A stretch of DNA of 47,846 nucleotides from JAVMKJ01 sp031732875 (GCA_031732875.1 JAVMKL010000025.1:1-47846), one strand, 5' to 3'. Positions 5,727 to 14,940 are shown, counted from the first letter of the stretch. A program made the numbers and translations. Notes: a model not told the origin generated them from the sequence alone.

Positions 5727-8700
5727 CTGCGCCCTTCGTCCACCTGCGCCTGCACACCGAATATTCTCTGGCCGACGGGCTGATCCGCATCAAGAGCCTG
5801 GTCAGGCAGGTCGCCGCCGCAGGCATGCCCGCCGTCGCGGTGACCGACGTGAGCAACCTGTTCGCGCTGATCAAGTTCTACAAGGCCGCGCTCGGGGCCG
5901 GGATCAAGCCCATCGTCGGCGTGGAGGCGTGGGTGCGGCGGGATGGCGAACCGGCGCGACTGGTGCTGCTGTGCCAGAACCTCGCCGGCTACCGCCACCT
6001 GACCCGGCTGGTCAGCCGTGGCTATCTCGAAGGCCAGCAGCGGGGCGTGCCGGTGATCGATTACGGCTGGCTGCGCGGCAACACCGACGGCCTGATCGCG
6101 CTGTCCGCCGGGCGCGAGGGCGAGTTGGGGCAGGCACTGCTGAACGACCGGCCCGACCAGGCCCGCGCCTGGCTGGCGGAATGGCGGGAACTGTTCCCGG
6201 AGCGCTTCTATCTGGAGGTGCAACGCACCGGCCGACCGCAAGAGGAGCAATATCTGGAAGCGGCCCTCGATCTGGCGGCGGCCACCGGGACGCCGGTGGT
6301 GGCGACCAACGAGGTGTGCTTTCTCCAGCGGGAGGATTTCGAAGCCCACGAGGCGCGGGTGTGCATCCACGAAGGCGCGACGCTGGACGACCCGCGCCGG
6401 CCACGCCGTTACAGCGACCAGCAGTATTTACGGACGCCGGTGGAAATGGCGGAACTGTTCGCCGATCTGCCGGAGGCGCTGGAAAACAGCGTCGAAATCG
6501 CCCGCCGCTGCAATCTGCGGCTGGATCTGGGGAAAAACGTGCTGCCGGATTTTCCGGTGCCGGAGGGGATGACCGCCGACGCCTATTTTTCCGCCCAGGC
6601 CCGCGCCGGACTGGAGCGGCGCTTGCCGAGGCTGTTCGATCCCGCCGCCCCCGATTTCGCCGAGCGCCGCCGACCCTACGACGAGCGGCTGGAAACCGAG
6701 TTGAAGGTCATCATCCAGATGGGTTTCCCCGGCTACTTCCTCATCGTCGCCGACTTTATCCAGTGGGCGCGCGAACACGGCGTGCCGGTCGGACCGGGGC
6801 GCGGCTCCGGCGCGGGTTCGCTGGTCGCCTACGCGCTCGGCATCACCGATCTGGACCCGCTGGCCTACGAACTGCTGTTCGAGCGCTTCCTCAATCCCGA
6901 ACGGGTGTCGATGCCGGATTTCGACATCGATTTCTGCATGGAAGGCCGCGACCGGGTCATCGACTACGTCGCCCAACGCTACGGCCGCGACCGGGTTTCG
7001 CAGATCGCCACGCACGGCAGCATGGCGGCGAAGGCGGTGGTGCGCGACGTGGGCCGGGTGCTGGGCCATCCCTACGGCTTCGTCGACCGCATCGCCAAGC
7101 TGATTCCGTTCGAGCTGGGCATCACCCTGGACAAAGCCATCGAGCAGGAAGCGGAACTGCGCCGGCTGTACGAGAAGGACGAGGACGTGCGGGCGCTGAT
7201 CGATCTGGCCCGCAAGCTGGAGGGGCTGGCGCGCAACGTCGGCAAGCACGCCGGCGGGGTGGTGATCGCGCCGACCAGTCTGACCGATTTTTCCCCGCTG
7301 TACTGCGAAGAGGGTGATCGGAACCTGGTCACGCAGTTCGACAAGGACGACGTGGAAGCGGCCGGGCTGGTGAAGTTCGATTTCCTGGGGTTGCGGACGC
7401 TGACCATCATCGACTGGGCGGTGCGGACCATCAACCAGCAGCGCGAGACGACGGGCGAGGAACCGCTGGATATCTCGGCCATCCCCCTGGACGACGCGCC
7501 GACCTTCGATCTGCTCAAGCGCTATCAGACCACCGCGGTGTTCCAGTTGGAATCCAGCGGCATGAAGGACCTGATCCGCCGCCTGCAACCGGACTGCTTC
7601 GAGGAGATCGTGGCGCTGGTGGCGCTGTTCCGGCCGGGACCGCTGCAATCGGGCATGGTCGACGACTTCATCGACCGCAAGCACGGCCGCGCCCGGATCG
7701 AATATCCCCACCCGTCGCTGGCGACCATTCTCAAACCCACCTATGGCGTCATTCTTTATCAGGAACAGGTGATGCAGATCGCCCAGGTGCTGGCGGGATA
7801 TAGCCTGGGCGGGGCGGATTTGCTGAGGAGGGCGATGGGCAAGAAGGACGCCGAGAAGATGGCCAGGGAGCGGAATGGATTTGTGCAAGGCGCGACGAAT
7901 CGCGGGGTCGATCCGGAAACTGCGTCTTATATATTCGATTTAATAGATAAATTTGCAGGGTACGGCTTCAACAAGAGCCACAGCGCCGCCTACGCGCTCA
8001 TTTCCTACCAGACCGCCTGGCTGAAGGCGCACTACCCGGCGGCGTTCATGGCGGCGGTGCTGTCCTCGGACATGGACAAGACCGACAAGGTGGTGGTGTT
8101 CGTCGAGGAATGCCGCCGCATGGGTCTCAGGCTGGCGCCGCCGGCCATCAACGTCTCCGCTTACCATTTCACGGTGGGCGACGGTGGTGAGATTCTCTAC
8201 GGCCTGGGGGCGATCAAGGGGGTGGGGGAGGGCGCCATCGAGGCGCTGGCGCAGGAACGGCAGTCGGGCGGGCCGTTTCGCGATCTGTTCGACCTGTGCC
8301 AGCGAGTCGACTTGCGCAAGCTCAACCGCCGGGTGCTGGAAGCGCTGGTCCGCTCCGGGGCGTTCGATCAACTCGGCCCCAACCGGGCGACGCTGATGGC
8401 GCAATTGCCGGAGGCGCTGCAACTGGCCGAGCAGCATTCCCGCAACGACGCCGCCGGGCAGAACGATCTGTTCGGACTGGCCGCCGCCGCCGAGAAGACG
8501 CCCGCCCGGCCGTTGCACATCGCCAAACTGCCGGAGTGGGACGAGGCGGAACGGCTGCGCGGCGAGAAGGAAACGCTGGGGATCTATCTGACCGGCCATC
8601 CCATCGGCCGGGTGGCGGCGGAACTGGCCGCGCTCAATACCACCCGCTTGCACGACCTGATCGAAAACGGCGGCGTCGCGCGCCGGGGCAACGACCGGTC

Positions 8701-9241
8701 GGTGCTGGTCGCCGGGCTGGTGGCGGGATTGCGCACCCGCAACGCCAATCGAGGCGGGCGGATCGCCTTCGTGACCCTGGACGACGGCAGCGGCCAGATG
8801 GAAATCCGTATTTTTCCGGAAGTATACGAGCGCTACCGGCAACTGATCGTCGAGGATGCCATTCTGCTGGCGCAGGGGACGCTGGGCTGGGACGAGTTCA
8901 ACCAGACCACGCGGTTGAACGTCGAACGGGTACTGGATCTGGACGGAGCACGCGCCGAATACGCCCGCCGACTGGTCGTGAGGCTCGACGAGCGGCAGTG
9001 CGCGGCGGGGGTGTTGCGGCAATTGGCGAGCCTGTTGACCGAACATCGCACCGACGGTCGTTGCGCGGTGTGGGTGGAGTACGTCGGCGCCGGGGCTCGG
9101 GTGGAACTGGTGTTCGGTCCGAACTGGCGGGTCAAGCCCAGCGAGGCGTTGCTCAAGCAGTTGCGCGACCTGGCCGGCGCGGAGGCGGTGCAACTACGCT
9201 ACGAGCAGCAGGCGAACGTGGAGCGCAATAGTTTGGGTTGA
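5723..9241 (+). CDS. dnaE: DNA polymerase III alpha subunit
   Basis: This is the replicative polymerase subunit, 1172 residues, close to the E. coli length of 1160. The start is GTG 5723, with GGGGA six bases upstream. It overlaps the rnhB stop as GTGA, which suggests translational coupling. The N-terminal PHP domain begins FVHLRLHTEYSLADG. The polymerase active-site aspartates D401 and D403 lie in MPDFDIDF, at the same numbering as in E. coli, after GPGRGSGAGSLVAYALGI. The third carboxylate region is FRPGPLQSGMVDDFIDRKHG. GYGFNKSHSAAYALISYQTAWLK, the tandem helix-hairpin-helix region (YGLGAIKGVGEGAIEA) and a C-terminal OB fold (VLVAGLVAGLRTRNANRGG) follow. There is no intein or truncation. 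Confidence 0.98.
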   Translation: MTAPFVHLRLHTEYSLADGLIRIKSLVRQVAAAGMPAVAVTDVSNLFALIKFYKAALGAGIKPIVGVEAWVRRDGEPARLVLLCQNLAGYRHLTRLVSRGYLEGQQRGVPVIDYGWLRGNTDGLIALSAGREGELGQALLNDRPDQARAWLAEWRELFPERFYLEVQRTGRPQEEQYLEAALDLAAATGTPVVATNEVCFLQREDFEAHEARVCIHEGATLDDPRRPRRYSDQQYLRTPVEMAELFADLPEALENSVEIARRCNLRLDLGKNVLPDFPVPEGMTADAYFSAQARAGLERRLPRLFDPAAPDFAERRRPYDERLETELKVIIQMGFPGYFLIVADFIQWAREHGVPVGPGRGSGAGSLVAYALGITDLDPLAYELLFERFLNPERVSMPDFDIDFCMEGRDRVIDYVAQRYGRDRVSQIATHGSMAAKAVVRDVGRVLGHPYGFVDRIAKLIPFELGITLDKAIEQEAELRRLYEKDEDVRALIDLARKLEGLARNVGKHAGGVVIAPTSLTDFSPLYCEEGDRNLVTQFDKDDVEAAGLVKFDFLGLRTLTIIDWAVRTINQQRETTGEEPLDISAIPLDDAPTFDLLKRYQTTAVFQLESSGMKDLIRRLQPDCFEEIVALVALFRPGPLQSGMVDDFIDRKHGRARIEYPHPSLATILKPTYGVILYQEQVMQIAQVLAGYSLGGADLLRRAMGKKDAEKMARERNGFVQGATNRGVDPETASYIFDLIDKFAGYGFNKSHSAAYALISYQTAWLKAHYPAAFMAAVLSSDMDKTDKVVVFVEECRRMGLRLAPPAINVSAYHFTVGDGGEILYGLGAIKGVGEGAIEALAQERQSGGPFRDLFDLCQRVDLRKLNRRVLEALVRSGAFDQLGPNRATLMAQLPEALQLAEQHSRNDAAGQNDLFGLAAAAEKTPARPLHIAKLPEWDEAERLRGEKETLGIYLTGHPIGRVAAELAALNTTRLHDLIENGGVARRGNDRSVLVAGLVAGLRTRNANRGGRIAFVTLDDGSGQMEIRIFPEVYERYRQLIVEDAILLAQGTLGWDEFNQTTRLNVERVLDLDGARAEYARRLVVRLDERQCAAGVLRQLASLLTEHRTDGRCAVWVEYVGAGARVELVFGPNWRVKPSEALLKQLRDLAGAEAVQLRYEQQANVERNSLG

Positions 9242-9336
9242 GAAGAACCAAACATCTTTTGCTTGCCAAAAGAGTCATTCCAGTCATGCCCATCTGGCAT
9301 ACTTTCTCTTTGACACATCAGGCTTGTATCGATTTT
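9242..9336. other. Intergenic gap between convergent genes
   Basis: These 95 bases separate the ends of dnaE (+) and the cNMP-binding gene (minus). The stretch is AT-richer than the flanking dnaE. I see no convincing terminator hairpin or coding capacity. Confidence 0.6.
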
Positions 9337-9957
9337 TCAATCATAACTTATCAGCCGAGACAGTTTTTCACTGGAATTTGTCAGTTGTTTCATTGCTAAG
9401 TCCAGTTCCGCAATGACTTTTCCCTCCTCGGAAGATAATTGCAATTCAGAAATCTTTTCCGCCATATTTTGGCGAGTATTTTCCAGTTCTTTAATAGTCA
9501 GCGCCAATTCGTCAGTCGTTTTCATCAATCTGTCAGCGATGACCCTGGCGATAAACAAATACAACATTGCATAGCAGGAGCCTTGATCATTCTGCGATAG
9601 GGTTTGTAAAAAGCTTGGCGAGAGTTCGAGACACCAGGTAGGCTCTTCAGCGTAAACCGAAGCGGATCGAGTTTCTTGACCCAGAAGGGATAATTCACCA
9701 AATATCTCCCCAACCCGATCCAATACTGCAACCGTAGTGTTGTTTTTCTCTACCCGCACTTTCCCTTTAAGCAAAACATACAAACGATCTCCCACCTGAC
9801 CCTCTGATATAATTGTTTCTCCAGCCTCATAAACGGGCATGGTACTGGCAGTCAGGACCTGTTCGAGTGCTTCCCCATCGAAAGATTGTAGAACGGGAAG
9901 TTTCTTAAACTGGTCGATCAAACTGATGAGATCAGGACCGTCTTTATAGATTTGCAT
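9337..9957 (-). CDS. Cyclic-nucleotide-binding domain protein with C-terminal coiled coil
   Basis: The protein has 206 residues from ATG 9957. Residues about 20-125 form a CAP_ED/cNMP-binding beta-roll: LPVLQSFDGEALEQVL, then GETIISEGQVGDRLYVLLKGKVRV and the phosphate-binding cassette GEIFGELSLLGQETRSASV. The EL...RSAS pattern preserves the Glu and Arg that bind the cyclic phosphate in this family, so ligand binding is plausible. A helical stretch of about 60 residues rich in E, L, K and Q follows (about 140-205) and should form a coiled coil. There is no DNA-binding helix-turn-helix, so it is not a CRP-type transcription factor and is more likely a sensor or scaffold that dimerises. The gene is clearly lower in GC than dnaE and phaC on either side. 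It stands alone. Confidence 0.85.
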   Translation of the reverse strand: MQIYKDGPDLISLIDQFKKLPVLQSFDGEALEQVLTASTMPVYEAGETIISEGQVGDRLYVLLKGKVRVEKNNTTVAVLDRVGEIFGELSLLGQETRSASVYAEEPTWCLELSPSFLQTLSQNDQGSCYAMLYLFIARVIADRLMKTTDELALTIKELENTRQNMAEKISELQLSSEEGKVIAELDLAMKQLTNSSEKLSRLISYD

Positions 9958-9966
9958 CGTATGGTA

Positions 9967-9990
9967 CTCCGCAGGCGGGCGAGGGGAGCG
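9967..9990. repeat. Dispersed GC-rich palindrome, degenerate copy
   Basis: The stretch CTCCGCAGGCGGGCGAGGGG resembles the palindromic repeat family found at 35788 and 40951 (CTCTCCC...GGGAGAGGGG). It sits exactly where the AAA-ATPase remnant to its right loses homology, so it may have played a part in that deletion. The match is partial. Confidence 0.35.
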
Positions 9991-10003
9991 AACGGTTACG
10001 ACG

Positions 10004-10102
10004 AATCAATCCCAGAATGGCTTTGAGGTCGAATCGGGTCAGCGGCGGCGAACAATAATGATCGGCCGGGTTGACCGGACCGGCGGTATTGAAAAAGTGC
10101 AT
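10004..10102 (-). pseudogene. 5' remnant of an AAA-ATPase gene
   Basis: From ATG 10102 the minus strand encodes MHFFNTAGPVNPADHYCSPP followed by LTRFDLKAILGLI. This is the characteristic start of a family of ATP-binding proteins that begin M-x-Y/F-FNTAGP-NP-x-x-HY-x-x-PPL and continue into a HAPRQTGKTT-type P-loop. Here the similarity stops before the P-loop and the frame runs into the repeat at 9967-9990. Only about 33 codons survive, so the gene is a deletion remnant. Recognition is from memory of the family signature. Confidence 0.55.
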
Positions 10103-10182
10103 GGCGTGACTTCATTATGCGGCGCGGAACGAGGAGTTCCCGACGCGCGGTATCCGACCGCCGCGCGCCATGGGGGACGCCG

Positions 10183-11985
10183 CTACTGATCGTACCGCAT
10201 CTTGACGTAGGAACCCGGCGCGTCCTCGATCGGCTTCAGCTTGCCGTCGCCCGGCACGCGGGCCGGCACCTGCGGGCCGGCGTTGGGTTGCAGCCAGGCC
10301 AGCCAGTCCGGCCACCAGGAACCGTCCTGCTTGACCGCGTCCTTGAACCAGTCGGCCGGATTGGGTGGGGTGTTGGGATTGAGCCAGAAGCCGTACTTGT
10401 CGGACGAGGCCGGATTGATGACCCCGGCGATGTGGCCGGACCCGCTCAGCACGAACTTCACCGGACCGCCGACCAGTTGGGTGCCGGCATAGGTCGAGGT
10501 CCATGGCGCGATGTGATCCTCATAGGCCGACAGGAAACAGACCGGGGTCTTGATCTTGCGCAGATCGATGGGCACGCCCGCCAGGGTAATGCCGCCCGGC
10601 TCGCGCAGCAGGTTCCTCTGATACATGTTGCGCACGTAGAAACTGTGCATGTCACGGGGCATCCGGGTGGAATCGGAATTCCAGTACAGCAGGTCGAAGG
10701 GGTAGGGATCCTTGCCCAGCAGGTAATTGTTGACCACGAAGTACCAGATCAGGTCGTTGGCGCGCAACATGCTGAACACGCCGGCCATCTGGCTGCCGTC
10801 CAGATAGCCCCGCTCGCCCATCTGCTTTTCCAACAGAGTGATCAGTTCCTCGTCGATGAAGACTTCCAACTCGCCCGGCTCGCTGAAATCGGTCATGCAG
10901 GCGAAACAGATGGCGCTCTTGACTCGCTTGTCCTTCCTGGCGGCCAGATAGGCCAGGGTGGTGAGCAGGATGGTGCCACCCAGGCAGTAGCCGGCGGCGT
11001 TGATTTCCCGCTCGCCGGTGGCCTGTTCGATGGCGTCCATTCCCTCCACGATGGACAGCATGTAATCCTCGAATTTTTTGTGCGCCAGTTGCTCGTCCGG
11101 GTTGATCCAGGAGGTCATGAACACCGTGAACCCCTGGTCCACCATCCACTTGACCATCGAGTTTTTGGGCCGCATGTCCATGATGTAGAACTTGTTGATC
11201 CAGGGCGAAACGAACAGGAACGGCCGCTGGCAGACGGTCGGCGTGCTGGGGTCGTACTGAATCAGTTGCATCAACTCGTTCTGGAAGATGACCTTGCCCG
11301 GCGTCACCGCGATGTTCTCGCCCGGCTTGAAGGCCTTGAGGTCGGTCATCTTGATCTGCAACTGGCCGCGACCCCGCTCCAGATCCTCCAGCATGTTTTG
11401 CAGGCCCTTGACCAGGTTGTCGCCGCTCGAATCGAGCGTGGCCTTGAGCACGGTGGGATTGGTGTGGACGAAGTTGGTCGGAGCCATCGCGTCCACGAAC
11501 TGGCGGGTATAGAACTGCACCTTGCGGGCGGTCTTGTCGTCCAGACCCTCGACCTGGCGGACCAGGCCCTGCACGCTGTCGGCGGCCAGCAGATAGGACT
11601 GCTTGATGAAATCGAACACGGCGTTTTCCGCCCATTGTTCGTCCGCGAAGCGTTTGTCGCCGGGCGGCGGCTTGATGACCGGCTGGACTTCGTGCCCCAG
11701 CATCCGCTGGGAGGCGGATTGCCACAGGTCGAGATAGTTTTTCCGGAAACCGACTTGGGCCTCGATCAGTTTTTCAGGATTCTTCAACAGCTTGTCGAAG
11801 AATTCCTGAAACGATTTACCGATGATGGCGGGATCGAGGAGCGGAATCTGATCGTTGCGTTCCTGGCGTTTGAGATATTCCTGCAATACCCGCTGGCTTT
11901 GTTCGACGATCTTGGAGAAATTCTGGGCCAGTTTGTTGAGGTCGACGGCTTTGACGTCGGGTGACGGCGTGGTGGGGTCGGGCAT
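10183..11985 (-). CDS. phaC: Class I poly(3-hydroxyalkanoate) synthase
   Basis: PhaC polymerises hydroxyacyl-CoA into polyhydroxyalkanoate at the surface of storage granules. The length of 600 residues fits class I. AGGAGG lies 8 bases before ATG 11985. The lipase-like box is GYCLGG with the nucleophile C334. The triad is completed by D490 in YEDHIAPW and H518 in GSGHIAGVINP, spaced as in the Cupriavidus enzyme (319/480/508). The N-terminal 100 residues are helical with SQRVLQEYLKRQERN. The alpha/beta-hydrolase core has RPFLFVSPWINKFYIMDM and TVFMTSWINPDE, and the protein ends near GSWWPDWLAWLQPNAGPQVP. No phaA, phaB, phasin or phaR gene is beside it, so thiolase and reductase must be elsewhere. 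It supports a polymer-storing lifestyle. Confidence 0.96.
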   Translation of the reverse strand: MPDPTTPSPDVKAVDLNKLAQNFSKIVEQSQRVLQEYLKRQERNDQIPLLDPAIIGKSFQEFFDKLLKNPEKLIEAQVGFRKNYLDLWQSASQRMLGHEVQPVIKPPPGDKRFADEQWAENAVFDFIKQSYLLAADSVQGLVRQVEGLDDKTARKVQFYTRQFVDAMAPTNFVHTNPTVLKATLDSSGDNLVKGLQNMLEDLERGRGQLQIKMTDLKAFKPGENIAVTPGKVIFQNELMQLIQYDPSTPTVCQRPFLFVSPWINKFYIMDMRPKNSMVKWMVDQGFTVFMTSWINPDEQLAHKKFEDYMLSIVEGMDAIEQATGEREINAAGYCLGGTILLTTLAYLAARKDKRVKSAICFACMTDFSEPGELEVFIDEELITLLEKQMGERGYLDGSQMAGVFSMLRANDLIWYFVVNNYLLGKDPYPFDLLYWNSDSTRMPRDMHSFYVRNMYQRNLLREPGGITLAGVPIDLRKIKTPVCFLSAYEDHIAPWTSTYAGTQLVGGPVKFVLSGSGHIAGVINPASSDKYGFWLNPNTPPNPADWFKDAVKQDGSWWPDWLAWLQPNAGPQVPARVPGDGKLKPIEDAPGSYVKMRYDQ

Positions 11986-12233
11986 GGAGGGACCTCCTCG
12001 GACGGTGGTTACCCCACTAATAATAGCCGAGGGCTCTCGTTGCCGCTGTCGGTGGGGGATTAGCCGCTAGCGGACGTATTTCGCGACCAAGTCCAGATAG
12101 CCGCGCCGGTCGTCCTGCTTGTTCCAGCAGTGGCTGGTATTGTTCCTCAAATGTCATGGGATGGTTCCAGTCATGGAATTACGCGTGGTTTCGTTGGATT
12201 CCCATCTGGCGGCGATGAAGGACGTTGCGACCG
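11986..12233. other. Intergenic region upstream of phaC, possible gene remnant
   Basis: These 248 bases lie between phaC and msrA and must hold the phaC promoter. No clear -35/-10 pair is visible. On the minus strand 12062-12110 reads DDRRGYLDLVAKYVR followed by a stop, which looks like the natural end of a small protein, but no matching start in frame exists. A decayed gene is possible and unproven. Confidence 0.3.
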
Positions 12234-12881
12234 TCATGCCGCCAGTCCCCGCGGGCAGCTTACCCCCGTGCCCCCCAGACCACAGTAGCCTCCCGGGTTC
12301 TTGGCCAGATACTGCTGGTGATAGCCCTCGGCGTAGTAGAACGGTGGTGCGTCGGCAATTTCGGTGGTGATCCGACCGTGACCGGCGGCGGTCAGCGCTT
12401 GCTGATACGCGGCGCGGCTGGCCAGGGCGGCGGCGCGCTGGGCTTCATCATGGACGTAGATCGCCGAACGGTACTGGGTTCCGACATCGTTGCCTTGGCG
12501 CATGCCCTGAGTGGGATCGTGCGCTTCCCAGAAGATTTCGAGCAACTGCTCGTAGGTGATGGTAGCGGGATCGAATACGACCAGCACCACCTCGGCATGG
12601 CCGGTGCGACCACCGCATACCTCTTCGTAAGTCGGGTTGGGCGTGAAACCACCGGCGTAGCCGACCGCGGTGACATACACCCCGGACTGGGTCCAGAATT
12701 TTCGCTCCGCGCCCCAGAAACAGCCCAGCCCGAACAGCGCCCGTTCCATGCCGGCGGGAAAGGGTGGTTGCAGAGGGTGATCGTTGACGTAGTGTCGCGC
12801 CGGCACGGGCAGCGGCGTGGAACGGCCCGGCGGTGCATCCTCCGGGCGAGGCATCTGAACGGAACGGCGCAACCACGACAT
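12234..12881 (-). CDS. msrA: Peptide methionine-(S)-S-oxide reductase
   Basis: MsrA reduces methionine-(S)-sulfoxide in proteins and free methionine, using thioredoxin. The 215 residues match the longer proteobacterial form. The catalytic cysteine is C54 in GLGCFWGAER. The substrate-pocket motifs GYAGG, TGHAEVV and PTQGMRQGNDVGTQYRS are all present. Two C-terminal recycling cysteines, C200 in GGYCGLGGTG and C209 in VSCP, indicate the E. coli-type three-cysteine mechanism. The first 45 residues before FPAGMERALFGLGCFWG are the usual extension (WLRRSVQMPRPEDAPPGRS). There is no signal peptide, so it is cytoplasmic. It is the only gene for oxidised-methionine repair in the window and is not obviously in an operon. 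Confidence 0.96.
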   Translation of the reverse strand: MSWLRRSVQMPRPEDAPPGRSTPLPVPARHYVNDHPLQPPFPAGMERALFGLGCFWGAERKFWTQSGVYVTAVGYAGGFTPNPTYEEVCGGRTGHAEVVLVVFDPATITYEQLLEIFWEAHDPTQGMRQGNDVGTQYRSAIYVHDEAQRAAALASRAAYQQALTAAGHGRITTEIADAPPFYYAEGYHQQYLAKNPGGYCGLGGTGVSCPRGLAA

Positions 12882-13000
12882 CGGTTCTTCTCCTCATTCA
12901 ACTGGGCGATCAGCGGCTTTGACCGCTTCCAGAACGGCGCGGTTCGGGCGGCGATTCCGCCCGCGATTCCGGTGTGTGGAAGGTTCGCGCCTGGACCCGC

Positions 13001-14005
13001 CTATTCCCACCGAAACGTCCAGGCCCCGATCACCATGAAGCCCACCGTCATCGCGACCAACGCCAGCAGATGTCCTGATATGTCCGCCAAGCCAGCGCCA
13101 TCGATCATGATTGCCCGTCCGGCATCGACGATGTGGGTCAGCGGCAGAATCCGCGCGAACGCTCGCAGCCAGGGATGCACGCCTTCCAGCGAGAACCAGA
13201 CGCCCGATAGGAACATCATCGGCCAGCTCAACAGGTTCAGCAGGCCGCCGGCCAGTTCCTCGCTGGTGGTGCGGGCGGCGACCACCATTCCCAGACTGAT
13301 CAAGCTGATGGCGCCGACCGTCAAGACCAGCAACAGGTTGAGGTAGGAGCCGAACATCGCGAAGCCGACGAACAGATCGGTGCCCGCATACACCAGCACG
13401 GTCGTCGCCAGCATCAGCCACAGCCGCGAAGCGATCTGCGCGGCCAGGAACTCCAGCGGGGTCAGCGGCGTGGCTTTCAGCCGTTTCAGCATCCCGCTCT
13501 TTCGGTAGCGCACGATGACGTAGCCGACGCCGAACAGACAACCGAACATCATGTTCATCGCCAGCACGCCCGGCAGCACCCAGTCCACATAGCGGATCGC
13601 GCGGCCGGTCACGGTCTGTTTGCTATAGACCGATGCCGCATCGGCGCCGCGCAGCATCCGTTCCAGCGCGTAACCCTTGGGCGATTCGTCGTTGATCCAG
13701 TAGCGGCGGTTGACGGGATCGAACAGCATGTCGAGCTGATGTCGTTCCACCTTGGTCAGGGCGGCGGCAGGATCGGTCACCGAAATAAACTGGATATGAC
13801 GGGTTTGCAGAAACGCATTATCGCCAACGGCACCGTCGCCCAGCACGCCCACCTTGTACAGATCCAGCGCCGGCCCGGAAAAGGCGAAGGCGAATCCGGC
13901 AATGATGAAAACCGGAAAGACCAGACTCCAGGCCAGCGACGAGCGGTCGCGCAGGAATTCCCGGTTGCGGCAGACGAACACCGCCCAGAATCGGCCGAGA
14001 TTCAC
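13001..14005 (-). CDS. ABC-2 type transporter permease
   Basis: The membrane subunit of an ABC exporter, 334 residues. An N-terminal cytoplasmic helix (RFWAVFVCRNREFLRDRSSL) precedes the first membrane segment (LAWSLVFPVFIIAGFAFAF). A soluble loop of about 100 residues follows, then five more hydrophobic segments from about residue 145 to the end (VLPGVLAMNMMFGCLFGVGY, LWLMLATTVLVYAGTDL, LLLVLTVGAISLISLGMVV, LLSWPMMFLSGVWFSLEGV, LLALVAMTVGFMVIGAW). The ABC-2 signature FLSGVWFSLEGVHPWLRAFARILPLTHIVDAGR is complete. Its ATG overlaps the stop of the upstream ATPase gene as ATGA, so the two are translated together. The substrate is not shown; drug, lipid and polysaccharide exporters share this fold. 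Confidence 0.93.
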   Translation of the reverse strand: MNLGRFWAVFVCRNREFLRDRSSLAWSLVFPVFIIAGFAFAFSGPALDLYKVGVLGDGAVGDNAFLQTRHIQFISVTDPAAALTKVERHQLDMLFDPVNRRYWINDESPKGYALERMLRGADAASVYSKQTVTGRAIRYVDWVLPGVLAMNMMFGCLFGVGYVIVRYRKSGMLKRLKATPLTPLEFLAAQIASRLWLMLATTVLVYAGTDLFVGFAMFGSYLNLLLVLTVGAISLISLGMVVAARTTSEELAGGLLNLLSWPMMFLSGVWFSLEGVHPWLRAFARILPLTHIVDAGRAIMIDGAGLADISGHLLALVAMTVGFMVIGAWTFRWE

Positions 14006-14886
14006 GAGCGCAACTCCCGGCCGGTCAATTCCAGAAACAGATCCTCCAGGGTCCGCGGACGGATTTGCAACCGCGCCAGCGAAATGTTGCGCTCCAGCAG
14101 TTCCCGGATGGCCGCATTGACATCCTGAGTGAGGATTTCCACCGTGTCCCGGTCGCGCATCACGGTCTGCGACAGCGGCGGGGCGGGGTCGGGAAAGTCG
14201 GCCAGCGGCAGTTGCAGCACCACATCATCGAAATGCGCCGCCAGCAACTCGCGCGGCGTGCCCTGGGCGATGATCCGGCCGTGATCCATGATCGCGATCT
14301 CGTCGCACAGGTGATAGGCCTCCTCCATGTAATGGGTGGTCAGTAGGACGGTCTTGCCGCGCGCCTTGATGTGGTGGATCAGTTCCCAGAAATTGCGGCG
14401 GGCCTGCGGATCGAGGCCGGTGGTCGGTTCGTCGAGGAAAATCAGATCGGGATCGTTGACCAGGGCGATGGCCAATAACAGCCGTTGGCGCTGGCCGCCG
14501 GACAGCTTGCGGGTATCGCGGTCGAGGAATTCGCCCAGCGAGCAGGCTTCGACCAGGTCGGCCAGCGGCAAGGCACGGGGGTAGAAACTGCCGAACATCC
14601 GCAGGTTCTCGCGGCCGGTGATGAAATCCTGCAACGCCGTGGACTGAAACATGATGCCGACTTCCCGCCGGAACCGCGGTCCCAGGGGTTCTCCCCGGTA
14701 GCGGATGGTTCCGCTGGTGGGTTCTCGAACGCCCTCCAGCATCTCGACCGTGGTGGTCTTACCCGCGCCGTTGGGTCCGAGCAGGCCGAAACAGCAACCA
14801 GCCGGGATGGCGAGATCGATGCCGTTCACGGCGTTCACACCGTAAAAGTGTTTGACCAGGTGGTGGGTTTCCAGAAGAACGGTCAT
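14002..14886 (-). CDS. ABC transporter ATP-binding protein
   Basis: The ATPase partner of the ABC-2 permease that follows it. The start at ATG 14886 (MTVLLETHHLVKHFYG) gives 294 residues; upstream in-frame codons read through the rpoC terminator and are not expected to be coding. Walker A is GPNGAGKTT (37-45), the Q-loop lies in REVGIMFQSTALQ, the signature is KLSGGQRQRLLLA, Walker B is LIFLDEPTTGLDPQ, and the switch histidine is in LLTTHYMEEA. The C-terminal 80 residues (LLAAHFDDVVLQLPLADFPDP...) are the accessory region seen in exporters of the DrrA/NatA type. It overlaps the permease gene by four bases and lies just downstream of the rpoC terminator. Confidence 0.94.
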   Translation of the reverse strand: MTVLLETHHLVKHFYGVNAVNGIDLAIPAGCCFGLLGPNGAGKTTTVEMLEGVREPTSGTIRYRGEPLGPRFRREVGIMFQSTALQDFITGRENLRMFGSFYPRALPLADLVEACSLGEFLDRDTRKLSGGQRQRLLLAIALVNDPDLIFLDEPTTGLDPQARRNFWELIHHIKARGKTVLLTTHYMEEAYHLCDEIAIMDHGRIIAQGTPRELLAAHFDDVVLQLPLADFPDPAPPLSQTVMRDRDTVEILTQDVNAAIRELLERNISLARLQIRPRTLEDLFLELTGRELRS

Positions 14887-14940
14887 GAGAAGCCGGATTG
14901 GCAAGGGTAGGAAGGGTGGCCGGGCCAGGATCGCCGACCA

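Noticed and set aside
10117..11964. Open frame on the plus strand opposite phaC
   Set aside because: Antisense to a gene with complete catalytic motifs; composition typical of a shadow frame.
12062..12160. Short reading frames between phaC and msrA
   Set aside because: One frame has a natural-looking C-terminus but no start, another a start but no conserved content; kept only as a possible remnant.
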